A DNA stretch of 64,000 nucleotides from NCBI GenBank assembly GCA_016184125.1, contig JACPDG010000076.1:1-64000 (forward strand), read 5' to 3'. The position numbers and the translations under genes are program-made. Origin of the DNA: Candidatus Rokuibacteriota bacterium (GTDB lineage: Bacteria; Methylomirabilota; Methylomirabilia; Rokubacteriales; CSP1-6). Of the stretch, positions 9,740 through 18,485 are shown piece after piece. The first letter of the stretch is position 1. Each line of letters opens with the position of its first letter. The notes below the pieces were generated by a model that did not search any database, was not told the DNA's origin, and was given only the letters and a program-made list of their open reading frames with translations.

Positions 9740-10621
9740 CTAGCCCTTGGTGCCGCCGAGGGCCAGCCCCTTGACCAGGTACCGCTGGAGCATGAACGCC
9801 ACGACGAACGCGGGCAGCACGCCGAGCACCACCGACGCGGACGCCTCGCCGTAGAACATGTCGGTGCCGCCACTCGTGAACGAGGTGACGAGCACCATCA
9901 TGGTCTTCGTCTCGATGCCGGTGAGCACGATCGCGAACAGGAACTCGTTCCAGGTCGCGATGAACGAGAAGAGCGCCACCACCGCGAGGCCCGGAGCGAT
10001 GATGGGCACGACCACCGCCACGAGCGCGCGCAGCCGCGAGCAGCCGTCGATGAGCGCGGCCTCCTCGATCTCCACCGGGAAATCGCGCAGGAAGCCCACG
10101 AGCAGCCACACGGCGAACGGCACGTAGAGCACCGTGTAGACGATCACGAGCCCGAGGTAGCTGTTGGTCAGCCCGAGCAGCTTGTACATGATGTAGAGGG
10201 GGATGATGAGCGCGATGGCCGGCAGCATGCGCAGCACGAGGAGGACCATGGAGAGGAAGCCGCCCCCGAACCGCCAGCGCGCGATCGAGTACGCGGTGGG
10301 CAGGCTCACCAGGAGCGCCGCCACCATGCTGAGCGTCGAGATCATGAGGCTGTTGGTGAAATAGCGCGCGCCGCTCGAGCGCGTGAAGAGCCCGGCGTAG
10401 TGCTTGAGCGAGGCGTCCGCCGGCACCCAGACCGGCGGGTACGCGAAGTAGTCCTCGTTGGCCTTGACGGACGTCGTCAGGATCCAGAAGAACGGCCCGA
10501 GGAAGAAGACCAGCGCGACGACGATCGTCACCCACGTGAGCGCGAGGCCGACCGCGCGCCGGATGCGCACCGTCCGCGCGCTCCGGGACGCCACCCGCGG
10601 CCGATCGAGGGCGATGGCCAT
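9740..10621 (-). CDS. ABC transporter permease, MalG-like
   Basis: A 293-aa inner-membrane permease of the carbohydrate ABC class. It has about six hydrophobic helices. The cytoplasmic coupling loop EEAALIDGCSRLRALVAVVVP near residues 195-215 is the EAA motif that contacts the ATPase. FIATWNEFLFAIVLTG is the conserved segment after it in MalG-type permeases. The ATG at 10621 overlaps the TGA of the upstream permease by one base, so the pair are co-translated. It works as a heterodimer with the preceding permease to bring in the ligand of the solute-binding protein encoded 24 bases downstream. Confidence 0.9.
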   Translation of the reverse strand: MAIALDRPRVASRSARTVRIRRAVGLALTWVTIVVALVFFLGPFFWILTTSVKANEDYFAYPPVWVPADASLKHYAGLFTRSSGARYFTNSLMISTLSMVAALLVSLPTAYSIARWRFGGGFLSMVLLVLRMLPAIALIIPLYIMYKLLGLTNSYLGLVIVYTVLYVPFAVWLLVGFLRDFPVEIEEAALIDGCSRLRALVAVVVPIIAPGLAVVALFSFIATWNEFLFAIVLTGIETKTMMVLVTSFTSGGTDMFYGEASASVVLGVLPAFVVAFMLQRYLVKGLALGGTKG

Positions 10622-11526
10622 CAGGCCGCCCGCATCTCGCGGATCCGCTGGACCCACATGAACACGAGCGTGAGGGCGAGCACGCCGCCCACGATGATGT
10701 ACGAGAGCGCGGCCGCGTAGCTCATCCGGAAGTCGTTGAAGCCGGCCAGGTACGTCGAGAACGCCACGGTCTCGGTTGTTCCGCCCGGACCCCCGAAGGT
10801 CAGGACGAAGATCAGGCCGAAGAGCTTCGTGAGGTCGATGAGCCGGATCATCAGCCCCACCATCATCGTGAACTTCAGGAGCGGCAGCGTGATGTACCAG
10901 AAGCTCCGCCAGCCCTCCGCGCCGTCGGCCTTGCCCGCGTCGTAGAGCTCCTGGGGGATCGACTGGAGCCCGGCGAGCAGCACCAGCATCATGAAGGCGG
11001 TGTTGTGCCAGACCTCGACCAGCACGATCGCGACGATCGAGATGAAGGGGCTCGAGAACCAGTCGAAGTAGACGTCGATCACCCCGAGCTGGCGGCCGAG
11101 GTTGTTGATCGCGCCGTATTTCACCCCGAACATCATCCGCCACGCCATGGCCGCCATCACCGGCGAGACCATGGCGGGGATCGCGAGGAGGGCGGTGATG
11201 ATCGGGCGCCCGCGCCCGATCCGCGAGAGGAGCAGCGCGAGGCCGAGGCCGACGAGCAGTTCGAGCACGAGCGAGGGGCCGATGATGATCGCGGTGTTCC
11301 AGATGGAATTGACGAAGCGGCTGTCCCTGATCAGCGCCTCGACGTAGTTGGCGCCGCCGACGAACTCGCTCTCGGGGCCGACCGACAGATCGAAGTTCCG
11401 GAACGACAGCCAGAAGGAGTAGGCGAGTGGGAAGATGATCACGATCGCGATCAGCACGAGCGAGGGGGACGCGAACGCGAACGGCTCCCAGCGTTTCCGC
11501 GGCAACACCAGCGCGCCTACGCGCAT
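10621..11526 (-). CDS. ABC transporter permease, MalF-like
   Basis: A 301-aa partner permease. It starts MRVGALVLPRKRWEPFAFA and has a first helix SPSLVLIAIVIIFPLAYSFW. The coupling loop near residues 200-222 contains QELYDAGKADGAEGWRSFWY, the MalF-type EAA motif (PxELYEAAxxDGA). I chose the ATG at 11526 because GAGGAGG sits seven bases upstream; the frame is open 63 bases further but has no ribosome site there. It is the first gene of the three-gene ABC operon. Confidence 0.9.
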   Translation of the reverse strand: MRVGALVLPRKRWEPFAFASPSLVLIAIVIIFPLAYSFWLSFRNFDLSVGPESEFVGGANYVEALIRDSRFVNSIWNTAIIIGPSLVLELLVGLGLALLLSRIGRGRPIITALLAIPAMVSPVMAAMAWRMMFGVKYGAINNLGRQLGVIDVYFDWFSSPFISIVAIVLVEVWHNTAFMMLVLLAGLQSIPQELYDAGKADGAEGWRSFWYITLPLLKFTMMVGLMIRLIDLTKLFGLIFVLTFGGPGGTTETVAFSTYLAGFNDFRMSYAAALSYIIVGGVLALTLVFMWVQRIREMRAA

Positions 11527-11615
11527 CGAACCTCCTCGAGACGATACGTCGGAGCCCTGCGACGAGTACCGAGACTCTGCCCTCGGCATGCGAGGTTGTC
11601 AAGGTCCCGAAGTTG

Positions 11616-11735
11616 TCAGGAAGGGTGCGGTCGGGCCTGCGCGGCAGCTACAGGTAGCGCGTTGGCATCATGATCGTGCGCCACATGCGTGTTCGTCGAG
11701 GGCACCATCACCCCGATGCGCGTGCGCAGACCCAT
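11616..11735 (-). pseudogene. N-terminal stub of a maleate isomerase/Asp-Glu racemase-like gene
   Basis: A good ribosome site (GGGAGG) precedes the ATG at 11735, and the first 16 residues (LRTRIGVMVPSTNT) match the start of the maleate cis-trans isomerase/arylmalonate decarboxylase family, whose first catalytic loop is the VPSxNT segment. Within a few more residues the similarity stops (HVAHDHDANALP) and a stop follows at residue 40, where the family is normally about 240 aa. It is a gene broken just after its start. The rest of the 11527-11944 gap contains no other supported gene. Confidence 0.65.
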
Positions 11736-11944
11736 GGTTGCCTCCCGGTCGGTGGCCGCCACGATACCGCACGGCGTCTGGCCGGCTCGCTCGGTATGGG
11801 CCACGGCCGCGCGTGTCGAGCGGAGGGCGTGGTCGGCGCGTCGCGAAGCGCGCGGGCGACTCGCGGACTTCCGCCGGTTCGAGCCTGCCGGCCTGGTGAA
11901 GATCGCGGGCGCGCATGCCGGGTGACGAGGACGCCGCCCGCGCC

Positions 11945-13261
11945 TCAGCGGCCCGGCTCGAGGTGCTGCGGCAGCCAGAGCGCCAGCTGCGGGAACAGGA
12001 ACAGGACCGCGACGCTCACGATCATGAGCAGGACGAACGGCGTCGCGCCGACCGCGATCTCCCGCATGGTGGCGCCCCGCGCCACGCCCTGGATCACGAA
12101 GAGGTTGATCCCGACCGGCGGCGTGATGAATCCCATCTCGAGCCAGACGATCATCACGACGCCGAACCAGATCGGGTCGAAACCGAGCCCCGTCACCAGG
12201 GGGAACAGGATCGGCAGCATGATGATCATCACGGACAGCTCCTCGAGCGCGTAGGCGACCAGGACGAGGAACATGAAGACGAGCGTGAAGACCGCCCACG
12301 CCGGCAGGCCGAGCCCGGTGATCAGGTCGAAGAGCGCCTTCGGCGCCCCGATGAGCGCCACCACGTGGGAGAACACGGACGCGAAGATGATGATCAGCAT
12401 GACCATCGACGTCGTGCGCACGGTCTCGTGGAACGAGGCGACCAGCCCCCGCCACGTGAGCCCCCGGAGCAGCAGCGCCAGCACGATGCTCACGGCCGCC
12501 CCGAGCGCCGCGGCCTCGGTGGGCGTGACCACGCCGGCGTACATCGAGCCGAGGACCACCACGATCAGCAGGGCGACGGGCCCGACCTCCGTGAGCGAGC
12601 GGACCTTCTCGCGGAGGGGCAGGCGGACGTCGTCCCCGCGCGGGGCGTGGCTCGGCCACAGGGCCGCGTAGCCGACGATGTAGGCGGCGAAGAGCAGCGT
12701 CAGGAGCGCGCCCGGCAGGATCCCGGCGATGTAGAGCTTGCCGACGGACGTCTCTGTCATCACGCCGTAGATGATCATCGGGATGGAGGGAGGGATCAGG
12801 ATGCCCAGCGTGCCGCCGGCGGCGAGCGAGCCGTAGATGAACGGCCGGTGGTAGCCGCGCCGCTCCATCTCCGGGATCGCGATCAGCCCGATGGTGGCCG
12901 CGGTCGCCACGCTCGAGCCCGAGACCGCGGAGAAGATGGCGCAGGCCAGCACGCTGGCCAGGGCGAGGCCGCCGGGCAGGAATCCCACCCAGCGCGCCAC
13001 CGCGGTGTAGAGCGAGCGTCCGATCCCGGAGTGGAGCAGGATCGCGCTCATGAAGACGAACAGGGGCACGGCGACGAAGGAGAAGCTCGTGGCGTTCGAC
13101 CATGCCACCGAGCCGACGACGCCGAGACCGACCGTCCAGCCCTTGAGGGCCAGCAAGCCGACGAGGCCGACGAGCCCGAGGGCGAGCGAGATCTCCACGC
13201 CGGCCGCGAAGCAGAGGAACAGCAGGCCGATCAGGAGCGCGCCGAGGGCGGCCTCGCTCAC
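11945..13261 (-). CDS. dctM: TRAP transporter large permease (DctM-like)
   Basis: A 438-aa multi-helix membrane protein, the sodium-driven transport subunit of a tripartite ATP-independent periplasmic transporter. Family segments are plain: FVAVPLFVFMSAIL, AIFSAVSGSSVATAATIG, ILIPPSIPMIIYG and, near the C-terminus, LEMGFITPPVGINLFVIQG. It starts with GTG at 13261 inside the dctQ stop (GTGA overlap). Together with the small permease and DctP it imports an organic acid; the substrate is not readable from sequence. Confidence 0.93.
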   Translation of the reverse strand: MSEAALGALLIGLLFLCFAAGVEISLALGLVGLVGLLALKGWTVGLGVVGSVAWSNATSFSFVAVPLFVFMSAILLHSGIGRSLYTAVARWVGFLPGGLALASVLACAIFSAVSGSSVATAATIGLIAIPEMERRGYHRPFIYGSLAAGGTLGILIPPSIPMIIYGVMTETSVGKLYIAGILPGALLTLLFAAYIVGYAALWPSHAPRGDDVRLPLREKVRSLTEVGPVALLIVVVLGSMYAGVVTPTEAAALGAAVSIVLALLLRGLTWRGLVASFHETVRTTSMVMLIIIFASVFSHVVALIGAPKALFDLITGLGLPAWAVFTLVFMFLVLVAYALEELSVMIIMLPILFPLVTGLGFDPIWFGVVMIVWLEMGFITPPVGINLFVIQGVARGATMREIAVGATPFVLLMIVSVAVLFLFPQLALWLPQHLEPGR

Positions 13262-13776
13262 GCGGCGCGCCCCTGGTCCTCGACCTCGTCGCCGGTCGCG
13301 CCCGGCGACACCATCGCGCGGACCTGCCGCACGAGGGTCGCGCTCATGGCCACACCCATGAGCGCGATACCGGTCGGGATCAGGAGCATGGGCAGCCAGA
13401 TGGGATAGAGCATGACCGCCGAGACGCGGCCATAGCGATAGGCGGTCCACGCGGACTGCCAGGTGACCCAGGCGACGACGCCGAGGAGCGCGATGCCCAC
13501 GGTCAGCGTGACCACCCGCAGCCAGCCCCGGACCCGCCGGGGCAGGTGGGAGGTCACGAGGTCCACCCGGATGTGGCCGCCTCCCCGGAACGTATGGGCG
13601 AGCCCCCAGAAGACGACCAGCACCTGGAGGAACGACACCACCTCGTCGACGAACAGCTGAGGCTCGTTGAGGAAGTAGCGCATGAGGACGTCGAAGGCGA
13701 TGAGCGCCATGATGACGAAGGTGGCGACCCCGCCGAGGAACGACGCCGCCTTCGACGTCCCGTCGATCACGCGCAC
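13258..13776 (-). CDS. dctQ: TRAP transporter small permease (DctQ-like)
   Basis: A 172-aa, four-helix DctQ-family protein that joins the binding protein to the large permease. Typical features are MALIAFDVLMRYFLNEP, EVVSFLQVLVVFWGLAHTFR and GGHIRVDLV (the H-I-R-V-D element of the family). The frame is open upstream into dctP. The GTG at 13776, with GGAG just before it, gives a protein that starts close to the first helix; GTG 13770 is an alternative. The gene lies 10 bases after the dctP stop and overlaps dctM. Confidence 0.88.
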   Translation of the reverse strand: MRVIDGTSKAASFLGGVATFVIMALIAFDVLMRYFLNEPQLFVDEVVSFLQVLVVFWGLAHTFRGGGHIRVDLVTSHLPRRVRGWLRVVTLTVGIALLGVVAWVTWQSAWTAYRYGRVSAVMLYPIWLPMLLIPTGIALMGVAMSATLVRQVRAMVSPGATGDEVEDQGRAA

Positions 13777-13786
13777 CGGGCTCCGA

Positions 13787-14812
13787 TCAGCGACCGAGGG
13801 CCTTGAGCGCCAGCTCGAGCGCGCGCGCACCCGAGGCGCCCGTGCGCTTCTTCCAGCTGTCCCACGCCGGGCGTGAGAGCGTCCGCGCCTTCTCGATCTC
13901 GGCCTTGGTGGGCTCCACGATCGTCATGCCCAGCTCGGGGAAGCGCTTGAGGACCCGCGCCTCCCAGAGCTTCGCGTCCTCCCACTCCTTGTCCTCGAAG
14001 CGCACCGCCTTGAAGGCGTCGAGGACCGCCTGCTGGATGTCCCTGGGGAGGCCGTCCCAGGCCTTCTGGTTCACGGCCAGGAACTCGAGGCTGGCGCCGT
14101 TCAGGAACCAGTAGTTGATGTACTTCGAGACCTCGAAGAACTTCATGGGCTCGGCGTTCGTGGCCGAGGTCACGGCGCCGTCCACGGTGCCGCGCTGGAG
14201 CGCCGTGTAGACCTCGCCGAAGGGAATGCTCACCGGAGCGCCGCCGAGCGTGCGGATGATCTCGGCCGACTCCGCGCCGTAGACCCGGATCTTCTTGCCC
14301 TTCCAGTCCGCGGTGGTCCGGATGGGCTGGGCCGAGAAGACCTGCTGCGAGGGCCACGTGTGGATGGTCAGGAGCTTGAGGCCCTTCTTCGCCATCGCCT
14401 CGGCGTAGAACGGCCGGAGCGCCTCGGCGGCCTTCCGGTGCTCGTCGAGGCTGCCGGTCATGAACGGCAGCTCGAGGACGCCGAGCTCCAGCAGGATGTC
14501 CGTCAGGTACGCCGACAGCACCGGCGCGATCTCGGCCCGCCCCTCCACCACGGCCGGGATGAGCTCCGGGCCTGGATAGAGCGAGGACGCCGGGTGGACG
14601 CGGATCTCCATGCGCCCCTTCGACAGCTCCTTCACTTTCGCCGCGAACGCGTTGAGGTTGATGGTGTGGTAGTAGGTCGGCGCCGCCACGTGAGGCAGGT
14701 TCCACACGACGGGCTTGGCCTGGGCCCCGGCGGGCGCCGGCGCCAGCGATGCGCCGCCCGCCACGAGCGGCACGACGAGGAGGGCTGCGAGCACGATCCT
14801 CACCATCTTCAT
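13787..14812 (-). CDS. dctP: TRAP transporter substrate-binding protein (DctP family)
   Basis: A 341-aa periplasmic binding protein. The signal peptide has its hydrophobic core at IVLAALLVVPLVAGG and a likely cleavage after PAGAQA. DctP-family marks are GRMEIRVHPASSLYPGPEL, KIRVYGAESAEIIRTLGG and GTVDGAVTSATNAEP. The arginine in KKIRVYG corresponds to the one that usually pairs with a substrate carboxylate. The ATG at 14812 has AAGGAG eight bases upstream and was preferred over an in-frame start 36 bases further out. It is the first gene of the dctP-dctQ-dctM operon and lies 56 bases from the end of the region preceding the selenoprotein gene. Confidence 0.93.
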   Translation of the reverse strand: MKMVRIVLAALLVVPLVAGGASLAPAPAGAQAKPVVWNLPHVAAPTYYHTINLNAFAAKVKELSKGRMEIRVHPASSLYPGPELIPAVVEGRAEIAPVLSAYLTDILLELGVLELPFMTGSLDEHRKAAEALRPFYAEAMAKKGLKLLTIHTWPSQQVFSAQPIRTTADWKGKKIRVYGAESAEIIRTLGGAPVSIPFGEVYTALQRGTVDGAVTSATNAEPMKFFEVSKYINYWFLNGASLEFLAVNQKAWDGLPRDIQQAVLDAFKAVRFEDKEWEDAKLWEARVLKRFPELGMTIVEPTKAEIEKARTLSRPAWDSWKKRTGASGARALELALKALGR

Positions 14813-14867
14813 GCGGTCTCCTTTCGCCACGTTTCCGTCTCTCGGCACGGTTCCCTGGAAGGATCCG

Positions 14868-15383
14868 TCAGATGGGATCGACGAGTCGGCTCACGATCGC
14901 CGGGAGCGCCGCCTCGGCCTTCCGGCGCTGATCGTCCGCCGTCTCACCCCCCTTGCGGTGCGGGACCACGACCAGCTCCAGATCCGGCACGTCCTGCAGT
15001 CGCGCCTGCTGGCGCGCGGCCGTCTCGAAGTTGTCCCACACGATGGTCACGGTGTGGATGCCCCGCTTCTCCAGAGCCGCGGCGTCGAGCACACTGCCCG
15101 ACGTGCACGACCCTCAGAGGCCGATGCCGACGACCGCGGCGTCCGCGCCGGCGCCGGCCTCCTCGATGAGCTCCTTCGGCGACGGCGCCGTGCCCGACGG
15201 CTTGACGAGACGCCGGACGCGGGCGCCGAAGCGCGTGGCGAGCAGCTGCTCCAGATGCGTTGTGAACGGGATGTCCAGGTTGTCGTCGACCAGGGCGATC
15301 GTCGCGCCCTGGAGCCCGCGCGGGCGCCGCTTGCGCACCGGCGCCACGGCCGGCGCGGGCCAGACCGGGCTCAGGATCTCCAC
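14868..15383 (-). CDS. UGSC-family selenoprotein (in-frame UGA read as Sec)
   Basis: One continuous frame of 171 codons interrupted only by TGA at 15116-15114 (codon 90). Around it the protein reads VVGIGL-U-GSCTSGSV, exactly the U-G-S-C signature that names the UGSC (seleno)protein family. Both halves are coding-like: before it KELIEEAGAGADAAVVGIG, after it RGIHTVTIVWDNFETAAR. The U-x-x-C arrangement is a likely redox pair, similar to that in GrdB/PrdB-type reductases. A hairpin begins two bases after the UGA (see 15084-15111). The GTG start at 15383 has AAGGAGG five bases before it. It follows the 357-aa gene by 13 bases and is surely in its operon. Read as two genes it would be missed. The reaction catalysed is not known to me. 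Confidence 0.85.
15084..15111 (-). promoter_or_regulatory. Bacterial SECIS-like hairpin
   Basis: In the mRNA, two bases after the UGA, GUCG-U-GCACG pairs with UGUGC-U-CGAC. This gives nine to ten base pairs with one U-U mismatch and an eight-base loop containing a GGG run. A stem immediately 3' of the Sec codon with a small G-containing loop is what SelB recognises in bacteria. The fold was done by eye. Confidence 0.6.
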
Positions 15384-15396
15384 GGGGCCTCCTTGT

Positions 15397-16470
15397 CTAC
15401 CGTGCCCGCCGGACGGGGCGCGTGACGGCGAAGCCGCCGAACCCGCCCCAGCCGGGCAAGACCGCCGCGAAGTAGCTCCGGCCGCCGGCCACGACGATGT
15501 GGATGTCCTCGGGCCTCGCCGTCACCGGGACCCGCGTTGTCGGGTTGTCCAGGTCGTACCGGAGCGGATAGCGCCCCGCGTCCCGCTCCATCCGGCGGAA
15601 CTGATCGTGGATCACGCCGCACGCCCGCACCTCCGCGAGCGGCCGGCGCGCGTGCTCCCAGAGGTACTGCCGCACGTCCTGCTTCGACCACCCGCGCCGG
15701 GCGAACTCCTCGGCGTTGAGCGGGTTGAGCGTCACGAGCGTCTGGCCGAGCACGTGGACGTTGTTGTTGCCGAGCGCGCACAGCGAGTCGGTCAGCACGT
15801 GGAGCATCTCCTCCGGTGTCCCGTAGCAGAAGACGCTGTGCGGCCCCTCGCACGCGAAGACCGTGACCGCATCCGACCCGGGGGCGCACCCGCGCTCGAC
15901 GTGCAGCGGGGGCCAGGGGTTGTCCTCCTCTTCCTCGGCGATGCAGAAGGCGTACTCGCCCGGGTGGGACAGCGTCGCCTTGTCCGTGTCCCAGGGCACG
16001 GCGCCCCCGAGGTTCCAGAGGGCCAGCCGCACGCCGCGCCCGACGGCGGCGTTGGCGCGGTAGCCGTTGCCGAAGACGCCGTCGCGCGAGTTGAAGCCGA
16101 GCTCGCGCGCGATCGGCCCGTTCACGATCACCAGCGGCACGCACATGTGCGTGGTCTGCGAGACGCCGTTCAGGTTGTGCGCCGGATCGAGCAGGGCCTC
16201 CAGCGCGGCGAGCACCACCGGGAAGTGCTCCGGCCGGCAGCCGCCCATCACCGCGTTGATCGCGAGCTTCTCGATCGTCGCCTCGCCGCCCCTGGGCGGC
16301 ACCGGGCCGAGGCTCTCCTGCGGGTCGCGCCCGACGTGGGCGATCAGCGCCTCGACCCGCCGCGTGGTCGGCAGCACGACGGGCAGGCCATCCGTCCAGC
16401 CCCGCGCGAAGACGAGCTCCATCGCGTCCTCGTAGTCGTCGACGGCGATGCGTTCGGAGACCAGGTGCAT
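15397..16470 (-). CDS. UGSC-associated protein of unknown function
   Basis: A 357-aa soluble protein I do not recognise by reaction. It begins HLVSERIAVDDYEDAMELVF, has GWTDGLPVVLPTTRRVEAL, then GGCRPEHFPVVLAALEALL and a middle stretch with YAFCIAEEEEDNPWPP. No signal peptide or membrane helix is visible. Cysteines occur at scattered sites (GGCRP, THMCVP, FACEG, FCYGT) without a clear metal motif. The ATG at 16470 has GGAGGAG nine bases upstream. It is 13 bases ahead of the selenoprotein gene, and the tight pairing suggests the two form one enzyme, with this as the large substrate-binding partner; that is inference from context only. Confidence 0.7.
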   Translation of the reverse strand: MHLVSERIAVDDYEDAMELVFARGWTDGLPVVLPTTRRVEALIAHVGRDPQESLGPVPPRGGEATIEKLAINAVMGGCRPEHFPVVLAALEALLDPAHNLNGVSQTTHMCVPLVIVNGPIARELGFNSRDGVFGNGYRANAAVGRGVRLALWNLGGAVPWDTDKATLSHPGEYAFCIAEEEEDNPWPPLHVERGCAPGSDAVTVFACEGPHSVFCYGTPEEMLHVLTDSLCALGNNNVHVLGQTLVTLNPLNAEEFARRGWSKQDVRQYLWEHARRPLAEVRACGVIHDQFRRMERDAGRYPLRYDLDNPTTRVPVTARPEDIHIVVAGGRSYFAAVLPGWGGFGGFAVTRPVRRAR

Positions 16471-16547
16471 GCGCAGTGCTCCTCCGTCTGGCAGAGATCG
16501 CGCGCGAGGCTCGCACGAGCCCGCGGCGCGTGTCAACCGTGGGGCAA

Positions 16548-16953
16548 ACGAAACGCGGCAGCACGTGCTCGCCGAGCGCCCGGATCAAGCCCGCGCGGTC
16601 GGCGACGAAGCCGGTCACCAGCAGCCCGTCGATGCCCGCCTCCACGACCCCGCGCAGCTTCTCCGCGTAGACCGCCGCGGGCCCGACGGCGGCGAACCGA
16701 TCCGCCAGGTACGCGCGCAGGGCGGGCTCGGCCTCGAGGAGTCGGGCGTTCGGGCTCGGCCCGAGCGCCTCGTGGGCCGCCGGCTGGTAGCCCTTCTGCA
16801 CGCGACGGATCGCGTCGGCGAGGTCGCCGGGCACGTGCTTGCCCTCCAGCGTGAACCGGAACACGTGGTGGGCGTTGGACGCGAGCTCCATCCGGATCTC
16901 TTCGACGCCGGCGGCCACGTCGTCGGTGACGTTCGCGCGCACGAGTGTCCACA
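16548..16953 (-). pseudogene. C-terminal fragment of an LLM-class flavin oxidoreductase
   Basis: About 135 residues read as the C-terminal third of a luciferase-like (LLM, FMN/F420-dependent) oxidoreductase: VWTLVRANVTDDVAAGVEEI, then NAHHVFRFTLEGKHVP, AAVGPAAVYAEKLRGVVEAG and, at the end, LIRALGEHVLPRF. The N-terminal two-thirds with the flavin site are absent because the divergent MmgE/PrpD gene starts at 16976. No proper start codon or terminal stop is seen; the frame runs on into the next gene. It is a remnant. Confidence 0.7.
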
Positions 16954-16975
16954 CATCGATGATAATGAGGCGACG

Positions 16976-18388
16976 ATGACCGCCACGGAACGGCTCGCCC
17001 GGTTCGTCCACGACCTCGATGCGCGCGCGCTGGACGCGACCGTGCGCGAGCACGCGACGCTCTGCGTGCTCGATGCGCTCGGCATCGCGCTCGCCGGGAT
17101 GTCCGAGCCGTGCGCCCGCGCGGCGCTGAGTGTCGCGCGCGCCGGCGCCGGTCCCGCCGAGGCGACCGTCGTCGTCCATGGCGACCAGTTGGGAGCGCCC
17201 GCCGCGGCGCTCGTGAACGGCGCCGCCGGCTTCGCGCACAACTTCACCGACACGACGCTGACCTGCATCCTGCACGCCGGGCCCGTCGTGGTGCCGGCCG
17301 CGCTCGCGGCCGGCGAGGCCGCCGCGGCGAGCGGCGCCGAGGTGCTGGCCGCGGTCGTCGCCGGCTACGAGGTGATGACGCGGGTCGGCAACGCGATCAA
17401 CGCCGGCGCCGCGCGCATGGCGCACCAGAAGAAGGGCTTCCATCCGACCGCGACGTGCGGCGTGTTCGGGGCGACCGCGGCGGCCGCGCGCCTGTTCCGC
17501 CTGACGGTCGACCAGACCGTTCAGGCGCTCGGGGTGGCGGGGAGCCTCGCCGGCGGGCTGTCGATCTCGCTGCGCGACGGGAGCGACGTCTGGCGCGCCC
17601 ATCCCGGCTTCGCGGCGCAGAACGGTCTCCTCGCCGCGCGGCTCGCGGCGGCCGGGCTCACGGGTCCCGCCGGCGTGCTCGACGATCCGCGTGGCTTCTG
17701 CGCCGCCTTCACGGATGGCCGCTTCGACGCCGGCGCGCTCACGCGCGACCTCGGCGCGCGGATGCTGATCCTCGACTCCGCGTTCAAGCTGCACAACGTC
17801 GCGCACGTCTGGGCGCTGCCGCTCGATGCGCTCGGCGTCATGCGGCGCAAGCACGGCTTCACGCACGCCGACGTCGCCGAGGTGATCGTGACGTTCCCGG
17901 AAACGTGGACCACGATCATGGACGAGCGCAGCCGCGACCCGGACTGGGCGCCGCGCACGTACTCGCAGGCGACGAACGACATGCGCTACTGCGTCGCGGT
18001 CGGCCTCCGCGACGGCCGTGTCCACGTCGAGCAGTTCGACGACGCGCACCTCGCCGATCCGGAGATCCGGGATCTCGCGCGGCGCATGACCCAGCGCCCC
18101 GAGCCGTCCCTCAACCACCTGTGGGAGACCACGGACAAGGCGCCCACGGACGTCGAGGTCGTGCTGCGGAGCGGCGCGCGGCACCGGATGCACGTCGACT
18201 ACCCGCGGGGCGCGCCGCAGAACCCGGCCACCCGCGCCGAGCTCGAGGCGAAGTTCGACGCCGTTGCCGCACCGGCGCTGCCCGCGCCGGCTCGCACGCG
18301 TGTCGTGGAGCTCGTCCGGAAGCTCGACGCGGTGCCTTGCATCGCCGGGCTCGCCGCGTCGCTGGTCCGCGACGGGCGCGGCGGCTGA
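16976..18388 (+). CDS. MmgE/PrpD family protein
   Basis: A 470-aa protein of the MmgE/PrpD family (2-methylcitrate dehydratase, iminodisuccinate epimerase, cis-aconitate decarboxylase and unknown members). The N-terminal all-helical domain contains LDALGIALAG, NGAAGFAHNFTDT and KGFHPTATCGVFGATAAAA, the last being the most conserved family block. The C-terminal alpha/beta domain contains the region around KHGFTHADVAEVIVTFP. The start ATG at 16976 is preceded by GAGG. It reads the same way as the TctBAC genes that follow, so it may process the acid they import. Which substrate it acts on cannot be told; many family members in such transport islands are uncharacterised. Confidence 0.88.
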   Translation: MTATERLARFVHDLDARALDATVREHATLCVLDALGIALAGMSEPCARAALSVARAGAGPAEATVVVHGDQLGAPAAALVNGAAGFAHNFTDTTLTCILHAGPVVVPAALAAGEAAAASGAEVLAAVVAGYEVMTRVGNAINAGAARMAHQKKGFHPTATCGVFGATAAAARLFRLTVDQTVQALGVAGSLAGGLSISLRDGSDVWRAHPGFAAQNGLLAARLAAAGLTGPAGVLDDPRGFCAAFTDGRFDAGALTRDLGARMLILDSAFKLHNVAHVWALPLDALGVMRRKHGFTHADVAEVIVTFPETWTTIMDERSRDPDWAPRTYSQATNDMRYCVAVGLRDGRVHVEQFDDAHLADPEIRDLARRMTQRPEPSLNHLWETTDKAPTDVEVVLRSGARHRMHVDYPRGAPQNPATRAELEAKFDAVAAPALPAPARTRVVELVRKLDAVPCIAGLAASLVRDGRGG

Positions 18389-18485
18389 CCGCTCCGCGGG
18401 CGATGCCAACTCTCCCGACCCGAGCCGTGTCGCGCTCGACGTCGCGCCGCTCGGTCCGGCGCGCCGGTCCGTTCGGCGCGCGATC

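Noticed and set aside
14868..15092. A separate small gene downstream of a truncated one at the selenoprotein locus
   Set aside because: It is in the same frame as the upstream half, has no ribosome site, and the intervening TGA fits Sec in the U-G-S-C motif.
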